The notes below the pieces were generated by a model. That model did not search any database, was not told where the DNA came from, and worked only from the letters and a program-made list of their open reading frames with translations. Of a DNA stretch of 7,512 nucleotides, positions 1 through 5,609 are shown in pieces. The position numbers and the translations under genes are program-made. The DNA comes from an uncultured Eubacteriales bacterium (GTDB lineage Bacteria > Bacillota > Clostridia > Oscillospirales > Acutalibacteraceae): contig ONRO01000197.1 of NCBI GenBank assembly GCA_900320235.1, positions 1-7,512 of the forward strand, read 5' to 3'. Each line of letters starts with the position of its first letter. The stretch's first letter is position 1.

Positions 1-1
1 A

Positions 2-53
2 GGGACCTTAAGAGGAGGGGCCAAAGCCCTTCCTCTTGTGGTTCCTTTCTTTT
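2..53 (+). terminator. Rho-independent terminator of an upstream + strand gene
   Basis: An outer stem GGGACC (2-7) pairs with GGTTCC (40-45). An inner 12-bp stem AAGAGGAGGGGC (10-21) pairs with GCCCTTCCTCTT (26-37), leaving a CAAA loop. There is one G-T wobble in each stem, and the hairpin is followed at once by TTTCTTTT (46-53). This is a strong intrinsic terminator for + strand transcription, so a + strand gene probably ends just left of the window. The T-run lies on the + side; whether it also stops leftward transcripts of the 73-residue gene cannot be judged. Confidence 0.85.
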
Positions 54-82
54 GGCGCGTTTCCGTAAGGGAACGCCTTACG
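54..82. other. Two overlapping alternative hairpins
   Basis: Hairpin 1 pairs GTTTCC (59-64) with GGGAAC (69-74) around a GTAA tetraloop, and GGC (54-56) with GCC (75-77) with a two-base bulge. Hairpin 2 pairs CGTAAGG (64-70) with CCTTACG (76-82) around GAACG. They share bases, so only one can form at a time. No T-run or gene is attached. The pair could be part of a decayed RNA element or simply a palindrome-rich intergenic stretch. Confidence 0.4.
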
Positions 83-141
83 CTGAATAAGTTGTCAGAA
101 ATAACAAAGCAGAAGTGGTAAAAATAATGCAGAGCAGTGTA

Positions 142-227
142 CCGCCGGTGTCGCAATTCAAGGCTTTGATAACCTTAAAAGTATTACTCCGGCACCGCCC
201 GGCTTTTTAAGCCTGAACTGCTGATAT
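142..227 (-). repeat. ~87-bp dispersed intergenic repeat, copy A
   Basis: Read on the - strand, this stretch aligns end to end with 2826-2912 (+) with about 10 differences including one single-base indel, close to 88% identity by hand. It begins ATATC and CAGTTCAGGCT, passes through AAGCCGGGCGGTGCCGGAG, and ends at GCGACACCGGCGG. Inside are two small hairpins: GGCTT/AAGCC with an AAA loop, and AAGGTT/AAGCCTT. It lies in the gene-free stretch downstream of the 73-residue gene. It contains no ORF of note. It is probably a MITE- or REP-like element or a small structured RNA; the class is not identified. Confidence 0.75.
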
Positions 228-341
228 AAATTCTTCTTTAAAATCACATTAACATTTCTACAATTCCTGATTCCCGACTTCATAAGCTGTGCTCTGACTC
301 AGGACTTCTGTAACACTCCCGTGACAGTGTAATACATGAGC

Positions 342-563
342 TCAATGCTTTCTTCCACGCAGTTCCTTTACAGTAACAACAGGTGAAAAATTATTTATTG
401 CTTCCATTCCCTCTGCACTGAGATCAATGTAATCCGGATCACCGGGCTTTTCATCATATTTAAGCTTCGGCTCCGTTCTCGCCTTTGAAACGAGATCCGT
501 ATTTTCAATAACCTTGAAATATTCTCTTACATAGTGCGGCTGTGTCTTTTCGAATTCATTCAT
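342..563 (-). CDS. Small hypothetical protein, 73 residues
   Basis: I do not recognise this protein. It is hydrophilic, with about 26 of 73 residues charged. It has no cysteine, no tryptophan, no signal peptide and no membrane segment, so a soluble cytoplasmic protein is likely. The N-terminal third is mixed and possibly helical (residues 1-30). The middle is rich in Asp, Pro and Lys (about 33-46, with a GDPDY motif), and the C-terminus ends in a basic LRGRKH tail. The ATG at 561-563 has a purine-rich AAGGA (plus-strand positions 574-578) ten bases upstream, and a near-consensus promoter lies just beyond. Both support a real gene rather than a chance frame. It is transcribed alone. The neighbour glgB is on the same strand but is closed by its own terminator, so the context does not suggest a function. 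Confidence 0.75.
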   Translation of the reverse strand: MNEFEKTQPHYVREYFKVIENTDLVSKARTEPKLKYDEKPGDPDYIDLSAEGMEAINNFSPVVTVKELRGRKH

Positions 564-579
564 ATTCTCAACATCCTTT

Positions 580-651
580 CACTGACAGCTACTATTATAC
601 AACATCATTTTTTGTTTGTCATCATTTTTTACGAAAATTCATCTGTCAGTG
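580..651. promoter_or_regulatory. Inverted repeat bracketing the promoter of the 73-residue gene
   Basis: CACTGACAG (580-588) and its exact reverse complement CTGTCAGTG (643-651) flank the promoter. One arm covers the predicted transcription start and the other lies about 20 bp beyond the -35. Between them, ATCATTTTTT occurs twice (604-613 and 621-630), 17 bp apart. The arrangement suggests paired operator half-sites, but no regulator is identified. Confidence 0.4.
594..622 (-). promoter_or_regulatory. Sigma-A type promoter of the 73-residue gene
   Basis: On the - strand, a perfect TATAAT (-10, positions 594-599) is preceded by ATGACA (-35, 617-622), which matches five of six consensus bases, at the ideal 17-bp spacing. 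The predicted transcription start is near 587, giving a leader of about 24 nt that contains the ribosome binding site. Confidence 0.8.
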
Positions 652-704
652 TATTGAACGGAAGTGTTCAGACAATATACCATAAATAAATTGTATCTAT
701 ATTC

Positions 705-738
705 AAAGCCCACGGTCCGATAATGAACCGCAGGCTTT
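705..738 (-). terminator. Dyad terminator downstream of glgB
   Basis: A 14-bp stem pairs AAAGCCCACGGTCC (705-718) with GAACCGCAGGCTTT (725-738) around a six-base loop. Three of the pairs are wobble pairs on the - strand transcript. It lies about 48 bp past the glgB stop. The following bases on the - strand are AT-rich but lack a clean T-run, so termination strength is uncertain. It separates glgB from the 73-residue gene. Confidence 0.6.
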
Positions 739-786
739 ATTAATTACTTTCCCGATTTTTACCCTTTATGCTTTTTCGCCTGAAAA

Positions 787-2562
787 TTACTGTTCAAGCT
801 CAAAAAGCGCTGATGAATACGGAGCAAGCTCCGCTGTAAACATACCGTTTTCAAGGCTGAAGAAATCATCAGCCGCAGCATTTCCTCCAAAGCTTTCACT
901 GTTGCTGTTCAGAAGAAGCTTTATAGCCTTGACTCCCTCCAGTTCAAGCTTGTAACCTGACTGATACTCTGAACCGAGATTGAAAACTGCAAGCATTTTT
1001 TTATGTCTGGATTTTCTCTCAATGGCATATATCATTTTTTCCTGCTGATCACAGTCTGCCCATCTGAAGCCAATGGATTCATAGTCATACTCATAAAGAG
1101 GTGCGTTTTCAAGATACAGCTTGTTAAGCTTTTTCATATATTCGTTGAACTGCCTGTGCAGATCATCATCAAGAAGATAGAAATCAAGCTCTCTCTTTTC
1201 GCTCCATTCACGAAGATGTCCAAGCTCATTTCCCATAAAGCTCAGCTTTTTACCGGGATGAACTGCCATGTACATATAAAGCGCCTTTGCCTGAGAAAGC
1301 TTTTCTTCGGGTGTTCCGAAGATCTTGTTTACTATCGTTCCCTTTTCATGGACTACCTCATCATGTGAAAGCGGAAGAAGATAGTTTTCGTCACCGAAAT
1401 ACATCATTGAAAATGTCAGCTTATGATAGTTTTCCGGGCGTTTTTCCGGAGGAAGCTCAAAAAGTGACAATGTATCATGCATCCAGCCGAGATCCCATTT
1501 ATAATCAAAGCCAAGTCCCCCTTCTTTTATCCCATGTGTGATATTCGGGAAGCTTGTGCTGTCCTCTGCTATCAGCATACAGCCGGGATTCATCTCCTTC
1601 AGACGGCTGTTCATTGTTTTTACAAAATCAAGTGCATTTCCGTTGACACCGCGTCTTTCATCACCCTGCCAGAAAATTATCCTGCTGATCGCATCCATAC
1701 GAAGTCCGTCGAAATGGAATTCACTGAGCCAGAAATTTGCTGATGACTGAAGGAAACTGCGCACCTCACCTCTTGAATGCATGAAATTGCAGCTGCCCCA
1801 TTCACTCATTCCGACATCATTACTCGGATATTCATACAATGCAGCGCCGTCATATTTTGAAAGACCGTATTCATCCATTGCAAAATGAACGGGAACAAAA
1901 TCAAGTATCGCTCCGATATCATTTTTATGCAGCATATCGATCAGCTTTTTAAGCTGCTGAGGAGTTCCGTATCTGCTTGTCGGAGCAAAATATCCTGTTG
2001 TCTGATAGCCCCAGCTTTCATCGCTCGGATGCTCGCAAAGCGGCAGAAACTCAACGTAATTATATCCGTTTTCCTTCATGTACGGGATAAGCAGTTCTCC
2101 GAGCTGATCATAGGTATACCATGCATCAGCTTCTCCGCCGGGCTTTCTGAAAGAGCCTGCGTGCAGCTCATATATATTGAGGGGTTTATTTTTCATTGCC
2201 GAGCGTTTTTTCATCCAGCAGCTGTCGCCGAACTTATAGTCATCAAGACACTGAACAATTGATTTATGCTGCGGACGCTTCTGCATAAAAAAGCCGTATG
2301 GATCACAGTGATCAACTGCACCCATGCCGGAGTAAATACGATATTCATATTCCGCACCGAGCGGCACATTTTCAACAACTGCTTCATAGAACTGTCCGTT
2401 ATATGCCTTTTTCATGGGTATCATTTTTCCTGCAAGCAAAAGCTCAACATTTTTCGCCTGTGGGGCAAAGGTACGAAAAGTCGTTTCCTTTTCTGTGTAA
2501 TGAGCGCCCATCCATTCATAAGCATCAAATATCTGTCCTGTGTAAAAGCCGTGAAAATCCAT
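787..2562 (-). CDS. glgB: 1,4-alpha-glucan branching enzyme GlgB
   Basis: This glycoside hydrolase family 13 enzyme cleaves an alpha-1,4 chain and re-attaches it as an alpha-1,6 branch during glycogen synthesis in the cytoplasm. A CBM48-like beta domain (about residues 15-100) is followed by the TIM-barrel and a C-terminal beta domain (about 500-591). Family motifs are all visible: YELHAGSFR (131-139), DFVPVHF as region I (221-227), GLRMDAI with nucleophile Asp290, IAEDST with acid/base Glu333, and LSHDEVV with His400 and Asp401. WGYQTTGYFAPTSRYGTP and FMGNELGHLREW are also typical of GlgB rather than of amylases. At 591 residues it is much shorter than the ~730-residue enterobacterial form and lacks the extra N-terminal module; the CBM48 is compact. 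The ATG has AGGAGG (2570-2575) seven bases upstream. No glgA, glgC, glgD or glgP flanks it. Confidence 0.96.
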   Translation of the reverse strand: MDFHGFYTGQIFDAYEWMGAHYTEKETTFRTFAPQAKNVELLLAGKMIPMKKAYNGQFYEAVVENVPLGAEYEYRIYSGMGAVDHCDPYGFFMQKRPQHKSIVQCLDDYKFGDSCWMKKRSAMKNKPLNIYELHAGSFRKPGGEADAWYTYDQLGELLIPYMKENGYNYVEFLPLCEHPSDESWGYQTTGYFAPTSRYGTPQQLKKLIDMLHKNDIGAILDFVPVHFAMDEYGLSKYDGAALYEYPSNDVGMSEWGSCNFMHSRGEVRSFLQSSANFWLSEFHFDGLRMDAISRIIFWQGDERRGVNGNALDFVKTMNSRLKEMNPGCMLIAEDSTSFPNITHGIKEGGLGFDYKWDLGWMHDTLSLFELPPEKRPENYHKLTFSMMYFGDENYLLPLSHDEVVHEKGTIVNKIFGTPEEKLSQAKALYMYMAVHPGKKLSFMGNELGHLREWSEKRELDFYLLDDDLHRQFNEYMKKLNKLYLENAPLYEYDYESIGFRWADCDQQEKMIYAIERKSRHKKMLAVFNLGSEYQSGYKLELEGVKAIKLLLNSNSESFGGNAAADDFFSLENGMFTAELAPYSSALFELEQ

Positions 2563-2600
2563 TTGTAGGCCTCCTCAGTGTTTTTTATTTATGTTTTGGG

Positions 2601-2650
2601 GTATGCGGATATCAAAAGGATCTGAAACCTTTGATATCCGCATGCTTTTT
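2601..2650. promoter_or_regulatory. Long perfect-stem dyad in the glgB leader region
   Basis: ATGCGGATATCAAAAGG (2603-2619) pairs with CCTTTGATATCCGCAT (2628-2643) with one bulged A and an eight-base loop. Two further pairs form at the base only in a + strand RNA (G2601-C2645 and a U-G pair), and TTTTT follows at 2646-2650. It therefore reads like a + strand terminator, yet no + strand gene precedes it. On the - strand it falls about 40-80 bases upstream of the glgB start, where it would be a leader hairpin or an operator. It may also block antisense transcription. Which role applies cannot be told from sequence. Confidence 0.6.
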
Positions 2651-2712
2651 AAGTAATAAGCAAACTGATTTTCCGGCAGGATAAGCTTCACTTGCAAAGT
2701 TACAGCCTGACC

Positions 2713-2787
2713 GTCCGGAATAATCTGCGCAAGCAGATAAAATATTATATTGTGCGTTGCAGCTCCGGCAGCACGCCAGCGGAATGT
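2713..2787 (+). repeat. Possible degenerate third copy of the dispersed repeat
   Basis: The segment ends CCGGCAGCACGCC...GCGGAAT, matching CCGGCGGCACGCC...GGGGAAT at the end of the copy at 2826-2912 in the same orientation (12 of 13 bases in the core). It carries CCGGAATAA near its start, like CCGGAGTAA in that copy. The middle does not align well. It also holds a small perfect hairpin, ATCTGC-GCAA-GCAGAT (2723-2738). The similarity could be chance in GC-rich motifs. Confidence 0.3.
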
Positions 2788-2825
2788 TTATGTAAAATAA
2801 TTCCGGGAATTTTAAACCAGAAAGG

Positions 2826-2912
2826 ATATCCGCAGTTCAGGCTCAAGAAGCCGGGCGGTGCCGGAGTAAAAATTTTTCAGGCTATCTAAGCCTTGAATCG
2901 CGACACCGGCGG
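2826..2912 (+). repeat. ~87-bp dispersed intergenic repeat, copy B
   Basis: This is the second copy of the element found inverted at 142-227. The pair shares AAGCCGGGCGGTGCCGGAG and, after one difference, GCGACACCGGCGG without interruption. The internal hairpin AGGCT/AGCCT here corresponds to a stem in copy A in which one C-G pair has become a T-G pair, so pairing is kept. Just past the shared part, CCGGCG-GCA-CGCCGG (2906-2920) forms a perfect six-bp hairpin absent from copy A. It lies about 20 bp upstream of the -35 of the TetR-family gene. Confidence 0.75.
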
Positions 2913-2933
2913 CACGCCGGGGAATACAAATAG

Positions 2934-2962
2934 TTGACTGTTGTAAAATAAATTACTATAAT
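2934..2962 (+). promoter_or_regulatory. Sigma-A type promoter of the TetR-family gene
   Basis: TTGACT (-35, 2934-2939) and a perfect TATAAT (-10, 2957-2962) are separated by exactly 17 bp. The predicted start is near 2969, giving an AT-rich leader of about 85 nt that contains the palindrome at 3011-3024. Confidence 0.85.
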
Positions 2963-3010
2963 TAATATAACATATTATATTTAAAATTCAATTTACTGTT
3001 TTTTTCTATG

Positions 3011-3024
3011 GTCAATTAATTGAC
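3011..3024. promoter_or_regulatory. Palindromic operator candidate in the TetR-family gene leader
   Basis: GTCAATTAATTGAC is a perfect 14-bp palindrome. After one mismatched pair the symmetry resumes as TAT (3007-3009) against ATA (3026-3028). It lies about 45 bp past the predicted transcription start and 29 bp before the ATG. TetR-family repressors usually bind such dyads next to their own gene, so autoregulation is likely. A half-site TTGAC also forms part of the -35. This is inference from position and symmetry. Confidence 0.6.
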
Positions 3025-3041
3025 TATATTAAAAAAATGAC

Positions 3042-3047
3042 AAGGTG
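3042..3047 (+). promoter_or_regulatory. Ribosome binding site that fixes the TetR-family gene start
   Basis: AAGGTG, continuing to GAT, resembles the anti-16S consensus and lies six bases before the ATG at 3054. A GTG at 3045 in the same frame would overlap this site and has no purine-rich site of its own upstream. The ATG is therefore preferred. Confidence 0.75.
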
Positions 3048-3053
3048 ATTATT

Positions 3054-3584
3054 ATGGATCTGAGAGAAATGAAAACGAAAAGAAGTCTTTTTAATGCATT
3101 TTTGCATCTTCGTACTAAAAAGCCTCTTGAACGTATAAGTGTAAAAGAACTTTGCGAGCTTGCCGAAATCAGCAAGGCTACATTCTATCTCCATTACAGG
3201 GATATTTACGATCTGTCAAAAAACCTTCAGCTCAATGTAATAAAAGATATCCTCAGTTATCTCAGCTCTCCCGGAAAGCTTCTTGAAGAACCTGTAACTG
3301 CGAATAATGAAATACTTTCCGGCTTTTATGCAAACAGCAATATTGTAAACATACTTTTTGGTGATTCCCAGTTTTCAAAGCTGCCGGAATGTATCAACAA
3401 CGAGATCAAAAACACGATTTTCCGTGAACATCCCGAGCTGAAGGATGATATTCACACCAATGTAAGCATTACCTATCAGATCATGGGCGGATTCTATGTT
3501 TATCATGAATACAACAGGCAATTCGGACATCAGAATGTATCCTCTGAAATAAACAAGCTGCTGGAGCGTTTAAAAGATCAATAA
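3054..3584 (+). CDS. TetR/AcrR family transcriptional regulator
   Basis: This 176-residue DNA-binding protein is probably a repressor acting as a dimer. The N-terminal helix-turn-helix is clear. After a first helix (about 8-21), the segment ISVKELCELAEISKATFYLH (28-47) matches the TetR recognition pattern, including the typical KATFYLHYRDIYDL run. The remainder (about 60-176) is a helical ligand-binding and dimerisation region with no recognisable specificity. A longer frame from the GTG at 3045 adds three residues but lacks its own ribosome binding site. The gene is transcribed alone from a near-perfect promoter with a palindrome in its leader, suggesting autoregulation. It converges on the ABC exporter gene and is divergent from glgB across about 490 bp; either could be a target, but the palindrome is not repeated in front of them. 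Confidence 0.92.
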   Translation: MDLREMKTKRSLFNAFLHLRTKKPLERISVKELCELAEISKATFYLHYRDIYDLSKNLQLNVIKDILSYLSSPGKLLEEPVTANNEILSGFYANSNIVNILFGDSQFSKLPECINNEIKNTIFREHPELKDDIHTNVSITYQIMGGFYVYHEYNRQFGHQNVSSEINKLLERLKDQ

Positions 3585-3629
3585 CTGACCATCTCCGGTA
3601 ACATCAAAGCATTATTCAACAATGAAAAC

Positions 3630-3670
3630 AAGGGACTGCCGCATCACTGAGTGCGACAATCCCTTATTAT
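3630..3670. terminator. Bidirectional terminator between the TetR-family and ABC genes
   Basis: AAGGGA (3630-3635) pairs with TCCCTT (3660-3665), followed inward by TG/CA and CGCA/TGCG with two single mismatches and an eight-base loop. The + side continues ATTATTTCTT, and the - side continues GTTTTC. Both convergent genes would end here; the stop codons lie about 45 bp (TetR-family gene) and 33 bp (ABC gene) away. Confidence 0.75.
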
Positions 3671-3698
3671 TTCTTAGCTGTGGGAAACGGTCCTGCTT

Positions 3699-5429
3699 TT
3701 ATTTACTTTTTGTTTCTGTGATACCGTCCTCAGTAAAGGATAGTATCCTGTCACATATTTCAAGAGCCGCCGGTCTGTGAGTTACGATTATTACAGTTTT
3801 TTTCGTCAGCTTCCTTAGATTTTCAAGCACCTGCTTTTCCGTAACAGAATCCAGTGAGCTTGTCGCTTCGTCAAGTATCATTACCGGGCTCTGAGCAAAA
3901 ACTGCTCTTGCAATCGCAAGCCTTTGCATCTGTCCCTCTGAAAGACCCTTACCTCTTTCGCCGAGGATTGTATCCGCTCCGTCATCAAGTCCGAGTACAA
4001 AATCCTTTGCGCAGGCGATCTCAAGCGCACGCATGATTCTTTCGTCATCATGTCCCGCAGCCTTATCCGCAAAGGCCACAATATCCCTGATACTGCCGTT
4101 CATAAGCATATTTCCCTGCGGAACATATGCAAAAAGCCTGCGCCACTTTGCTGTAAGCTGAAGAGTACTGTCATCGGTGCAGCGGATATATGTCTGTCCC
4201 TTATCCGGTCTGTACAATCCCATAAGAAGCTTGATGATCGTTGATTTTCCGCAGCCGCTGTGGCCGGTGAAGGCTGTATATTCGCCTTTTCTGATCTCAA
4301 TATCTATATTGTCAATTACAACAGGCATATCTTTTTTATTGATCCCCGTTACTGTTTCTGACGGCGGATAATAAGTAAAGTCAGCTTCAGAAAGTCCGAG
4401 GCTTTTCAGCTTTTCATTATAGAAGCTGTTCACCTCTGTGTCCGTGATCATCTCATCCATGCTTTCGTCTTCAAAGCCTTCTATTTCCATAAGACGCTCT
4501 GCACTTGCAAGCATTGCATAGAATTTCGGAAGATATCCCGTAATATTGGCAAATGGTGACTGTATCTGGGAAATAAGCTGAGAAATCGCAGTAAGGGTTC
4601 CGTAGCTTACACTTCCCGTCATAATTCCAAAGGCGCAGTAGCCTATTCCAAGAAGATACATACCGTTCATTGCGATGCCGAAGCCGACATTGCAGATATT
4701 TGAAAAACGGTTCTTTCTCATTCTTGCTGCCTTATGACCGTCAAGCAGCACCTGAGTTTCTTCCTTTGCGGTTTCCTCTCCTGCAAAGGAACGTATCATT
4801 ACCATACTTCCTATGCTTTCCTGAAGGAAGATCCTGAGCTTGCCGTCTTTTTCCTGAACATTCTTGTGCAGCTTTTTGAGCGTTTTTCTGAAAACATATG
4901 TAAGTACAACCATTACGACTGCACCAGGAACCAATATCAGTGCAAAAAGGCTGTCTATTATTATTATCATTACCATTGCGCTGAGCATCTTGACTATCAT
5001 TCCGGAAAGTCCCGGAACGATCTCTACAAAGCCGTTTGCGACCACGACCGTATCATTCGTAAGCCTGTTCAGCCATTCACCGGAATGCACCGCACTTACG
5101 GCAAGATAATCTTTTTTCAGCAGGTTATCCATCAGCCGCAGTTTGAATACATTTTCAATGTCTGCCCTTGATAATTCATTCAGCCATCTCAGTACAGCAC
5201 GCAGTGCAAGCTGTGCCGCAACAACTGCTGTAACATAAATTACATTTATCCAGAAGCCGGATTGATCCTTTGCAACAGCGCAGTCAACTATACTGCGAAG
5301 AAACAAAGCATACAGCACTCCGCTTGCGCCATGAATTATCTGTAAGACAATAAGAATGAGAATTCCGTATTTTTTTCTTCCAAGTGTTTCCATCAGCCAA
5401 CCCACTGTATTTCTGTTGACTTTCTGCAA
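3699..5429 (-). CDS. ABC exporter, fused membrane and ATPase domains
   Basis: This 576-residue half-transporter has an ABCB/MsbA-type plan. An N-terminal membrane domain has about six segments (roughly 22-45, 61-80, 131-155, 158-180, 248-270, 280-300). A C-terminal ATPase follows with Walker A GHSGCGKST (389-397), Q-loop VPQGN (Gln438), signature LSEGQ (496-500), Walker B VMILDE with catalytic Glu521, D-loop SSLD (524-527) and switch His551. All catalytic residues are present, so it can work as a homodimer in the cytoplasmic membrane, pumping a substrate outward. No peptidase domain or partner gene is present. The stretch joining the two domains (about 315-385) is rather long. Substrate is not predictable; peptides, lipids or drugs are all possible. 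The start is TTG, chosen for its strong ribosome binding site; the next in-frame ATG is at residue 13. The convergent TetR-family gene might control it. Confidence 0.93.
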   Translation of the reverse strand: MQKVNRNTVGWLMETLGRKKYGILILIVLQIIHGASGVLYALFLRSIVDCAVAKDQSGFWINVIYVTAVVAAQLALRAVLRWLNELSRADIENVFKLRLMDNLLKKDYLAVSAVHSGEWLNRLTNDTVVVANGFVEIVPGLSGMIVKMLSAMVMIIIIDSLFALILVPGAVVMVVLTYVFRKTLKKLHKNVQEKDGKLRIFLQESIGSMVMIRSFAGEETAKEETQVLLDGHKAARMRKNRFSNICNVGFGIAMNGMYLLGIGYCAFGIMTGSVSYGTLTAISQLISQIQSPFANITGYLPKFYAMLASAERLMEIEGFEDESMDEMITDTEVNSFYNEKLKSLGLSEADFTYYPPSETVTGINKKDMPVVIDNIDIEIRKGEYTAFTGHSGCGKSTIIKLLMGLYRPDKGQTYIRCTDDSTLQLTAKWRRLFAYVPQGNMLMNGSIRDIVAFADKAAGHDDERIMRALEIACAKDFVLGLDDGADTILGERGKGLSEGQMQRLAIARAVFAQSPVMILDEATSSLDSVTEKQVLENLRKLTKKTVIIVTHRPAALEICDRILSFTEDGITETKSK

Positions 5430-5436
5430 GCTCTCA

Positions 5437-5442
5437 CCTCCT
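5437..5442 (-). promoter_or_regulatory. Ribosome binding site supporting the TTG start of the ABC gene
   Basis: On the - strand, AGGAGG followed by TGAGAGC leads directly to TTG at 5427-5429, a spacing of seven bases. The alternative ATG twelve codons downstream has no comparable site, so the TTG start is favoured. Confidence 0.75.
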
Positions 5443-5468
5443 TATTCATCAATTTCCTGCCGTAGAAA

Positions 5469-5550
5469 CGGATCAGAAGATTCCGATACACCAAAAAAGC
5501 AGGATACTTCCTTTTGGTGCGCATGACCCGGACAGTCTTTAAAAAGTCCG
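5469..5550 (-). promoter_or_regulatory. Three successive hairpins in the leader of the ABC gene
   Basis: Three dyads lie between leuD and the ABC gene. CGGAC (5529-5533) pairs with GTCCG (5546-5550). CACCAAAA (5489-5496) pairs with TTTTGGTG (5512-5519), with AGGA/TCCT closing an inner loop. CGGATC (5469-5474) pairs with GA-TCCG (5479-5485, one bulge). None is followed by a T-run on the - strand. They could shape the ABC leader RNA or stop readthrough from leuD. No clear -10/-35 for the ABC gene is visible here. Confidence 0.4.
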
Positions 5551-5576
5551 TTCCTGAACTATATTTTTCATTAATT

Positions 5577-5601
5577 CAGCCCCCGTTGTTTCCGGGGGCT
5601 G
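5577..5601 (-). terminator. Probable terminator of the leuC-leuD unit
   Basis: CAGCCCCCG (5577-5585) pairs perfectly with CGGGGGCTG (5593-5601) around a seven-base loop, only nine bases past the leuD stop. The stem is strong, but the - strand downstream is AATTAATGAAAAAT rather than a T-run. A T-run exists on the + side, where there is no gene to terminate. Partial readthrough toward the ABC gene is possible. Confidence 0.55.
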
Positions 5602-5609
5602 TAAGTTTT

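Noticed and set aside
1003..2684. Several + strand open frames of 70-128 codons opposite glgB
   Set aside because: They lie antisense to a gene with strong family motifs, lack ribosome binding sites and show no domain-like composition. They are shadows of glgB codon use.
2744..2749. A TATAAT on the - strand as a glgB promoter
   Set aside because: The hexamer is perfect, but the -35 position (GCTGCC at 17 bp) does not match, and the region is locally AT-rich. The glgB promoter remains unassigned.
2692..2889. A 65-codon + strand frame in the intergenic region before the TetR-family gene
   Set aside because: It runs through the repeat copy and the possible third copy, with no ribosome binding site or promoter fitted to it. 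Its residues follow the repeat rather than a protein pattern.
142..2912. Repeat pair as ends of a composite transposon carrying glgB
   Set aside because: There is no transposase between or beside the copies and no target-site duplication that I can see. glgB looks native in codon use and signals.
4311..4320. GTCAATTA inside the ABC ATPase coding region resembling the TetR operator half
   Set aside because: It lacks the second half of the palindrome and is explained by codons for the VIDNID segment.
4734..5171. A 145-codon + strand frame opposite the ABC membrane domain
   Set aside because: It is rich in Cys, His and Tyr, has no start signal and sits entirely within the clear ABC exporter gene. 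It is a shadow frame.
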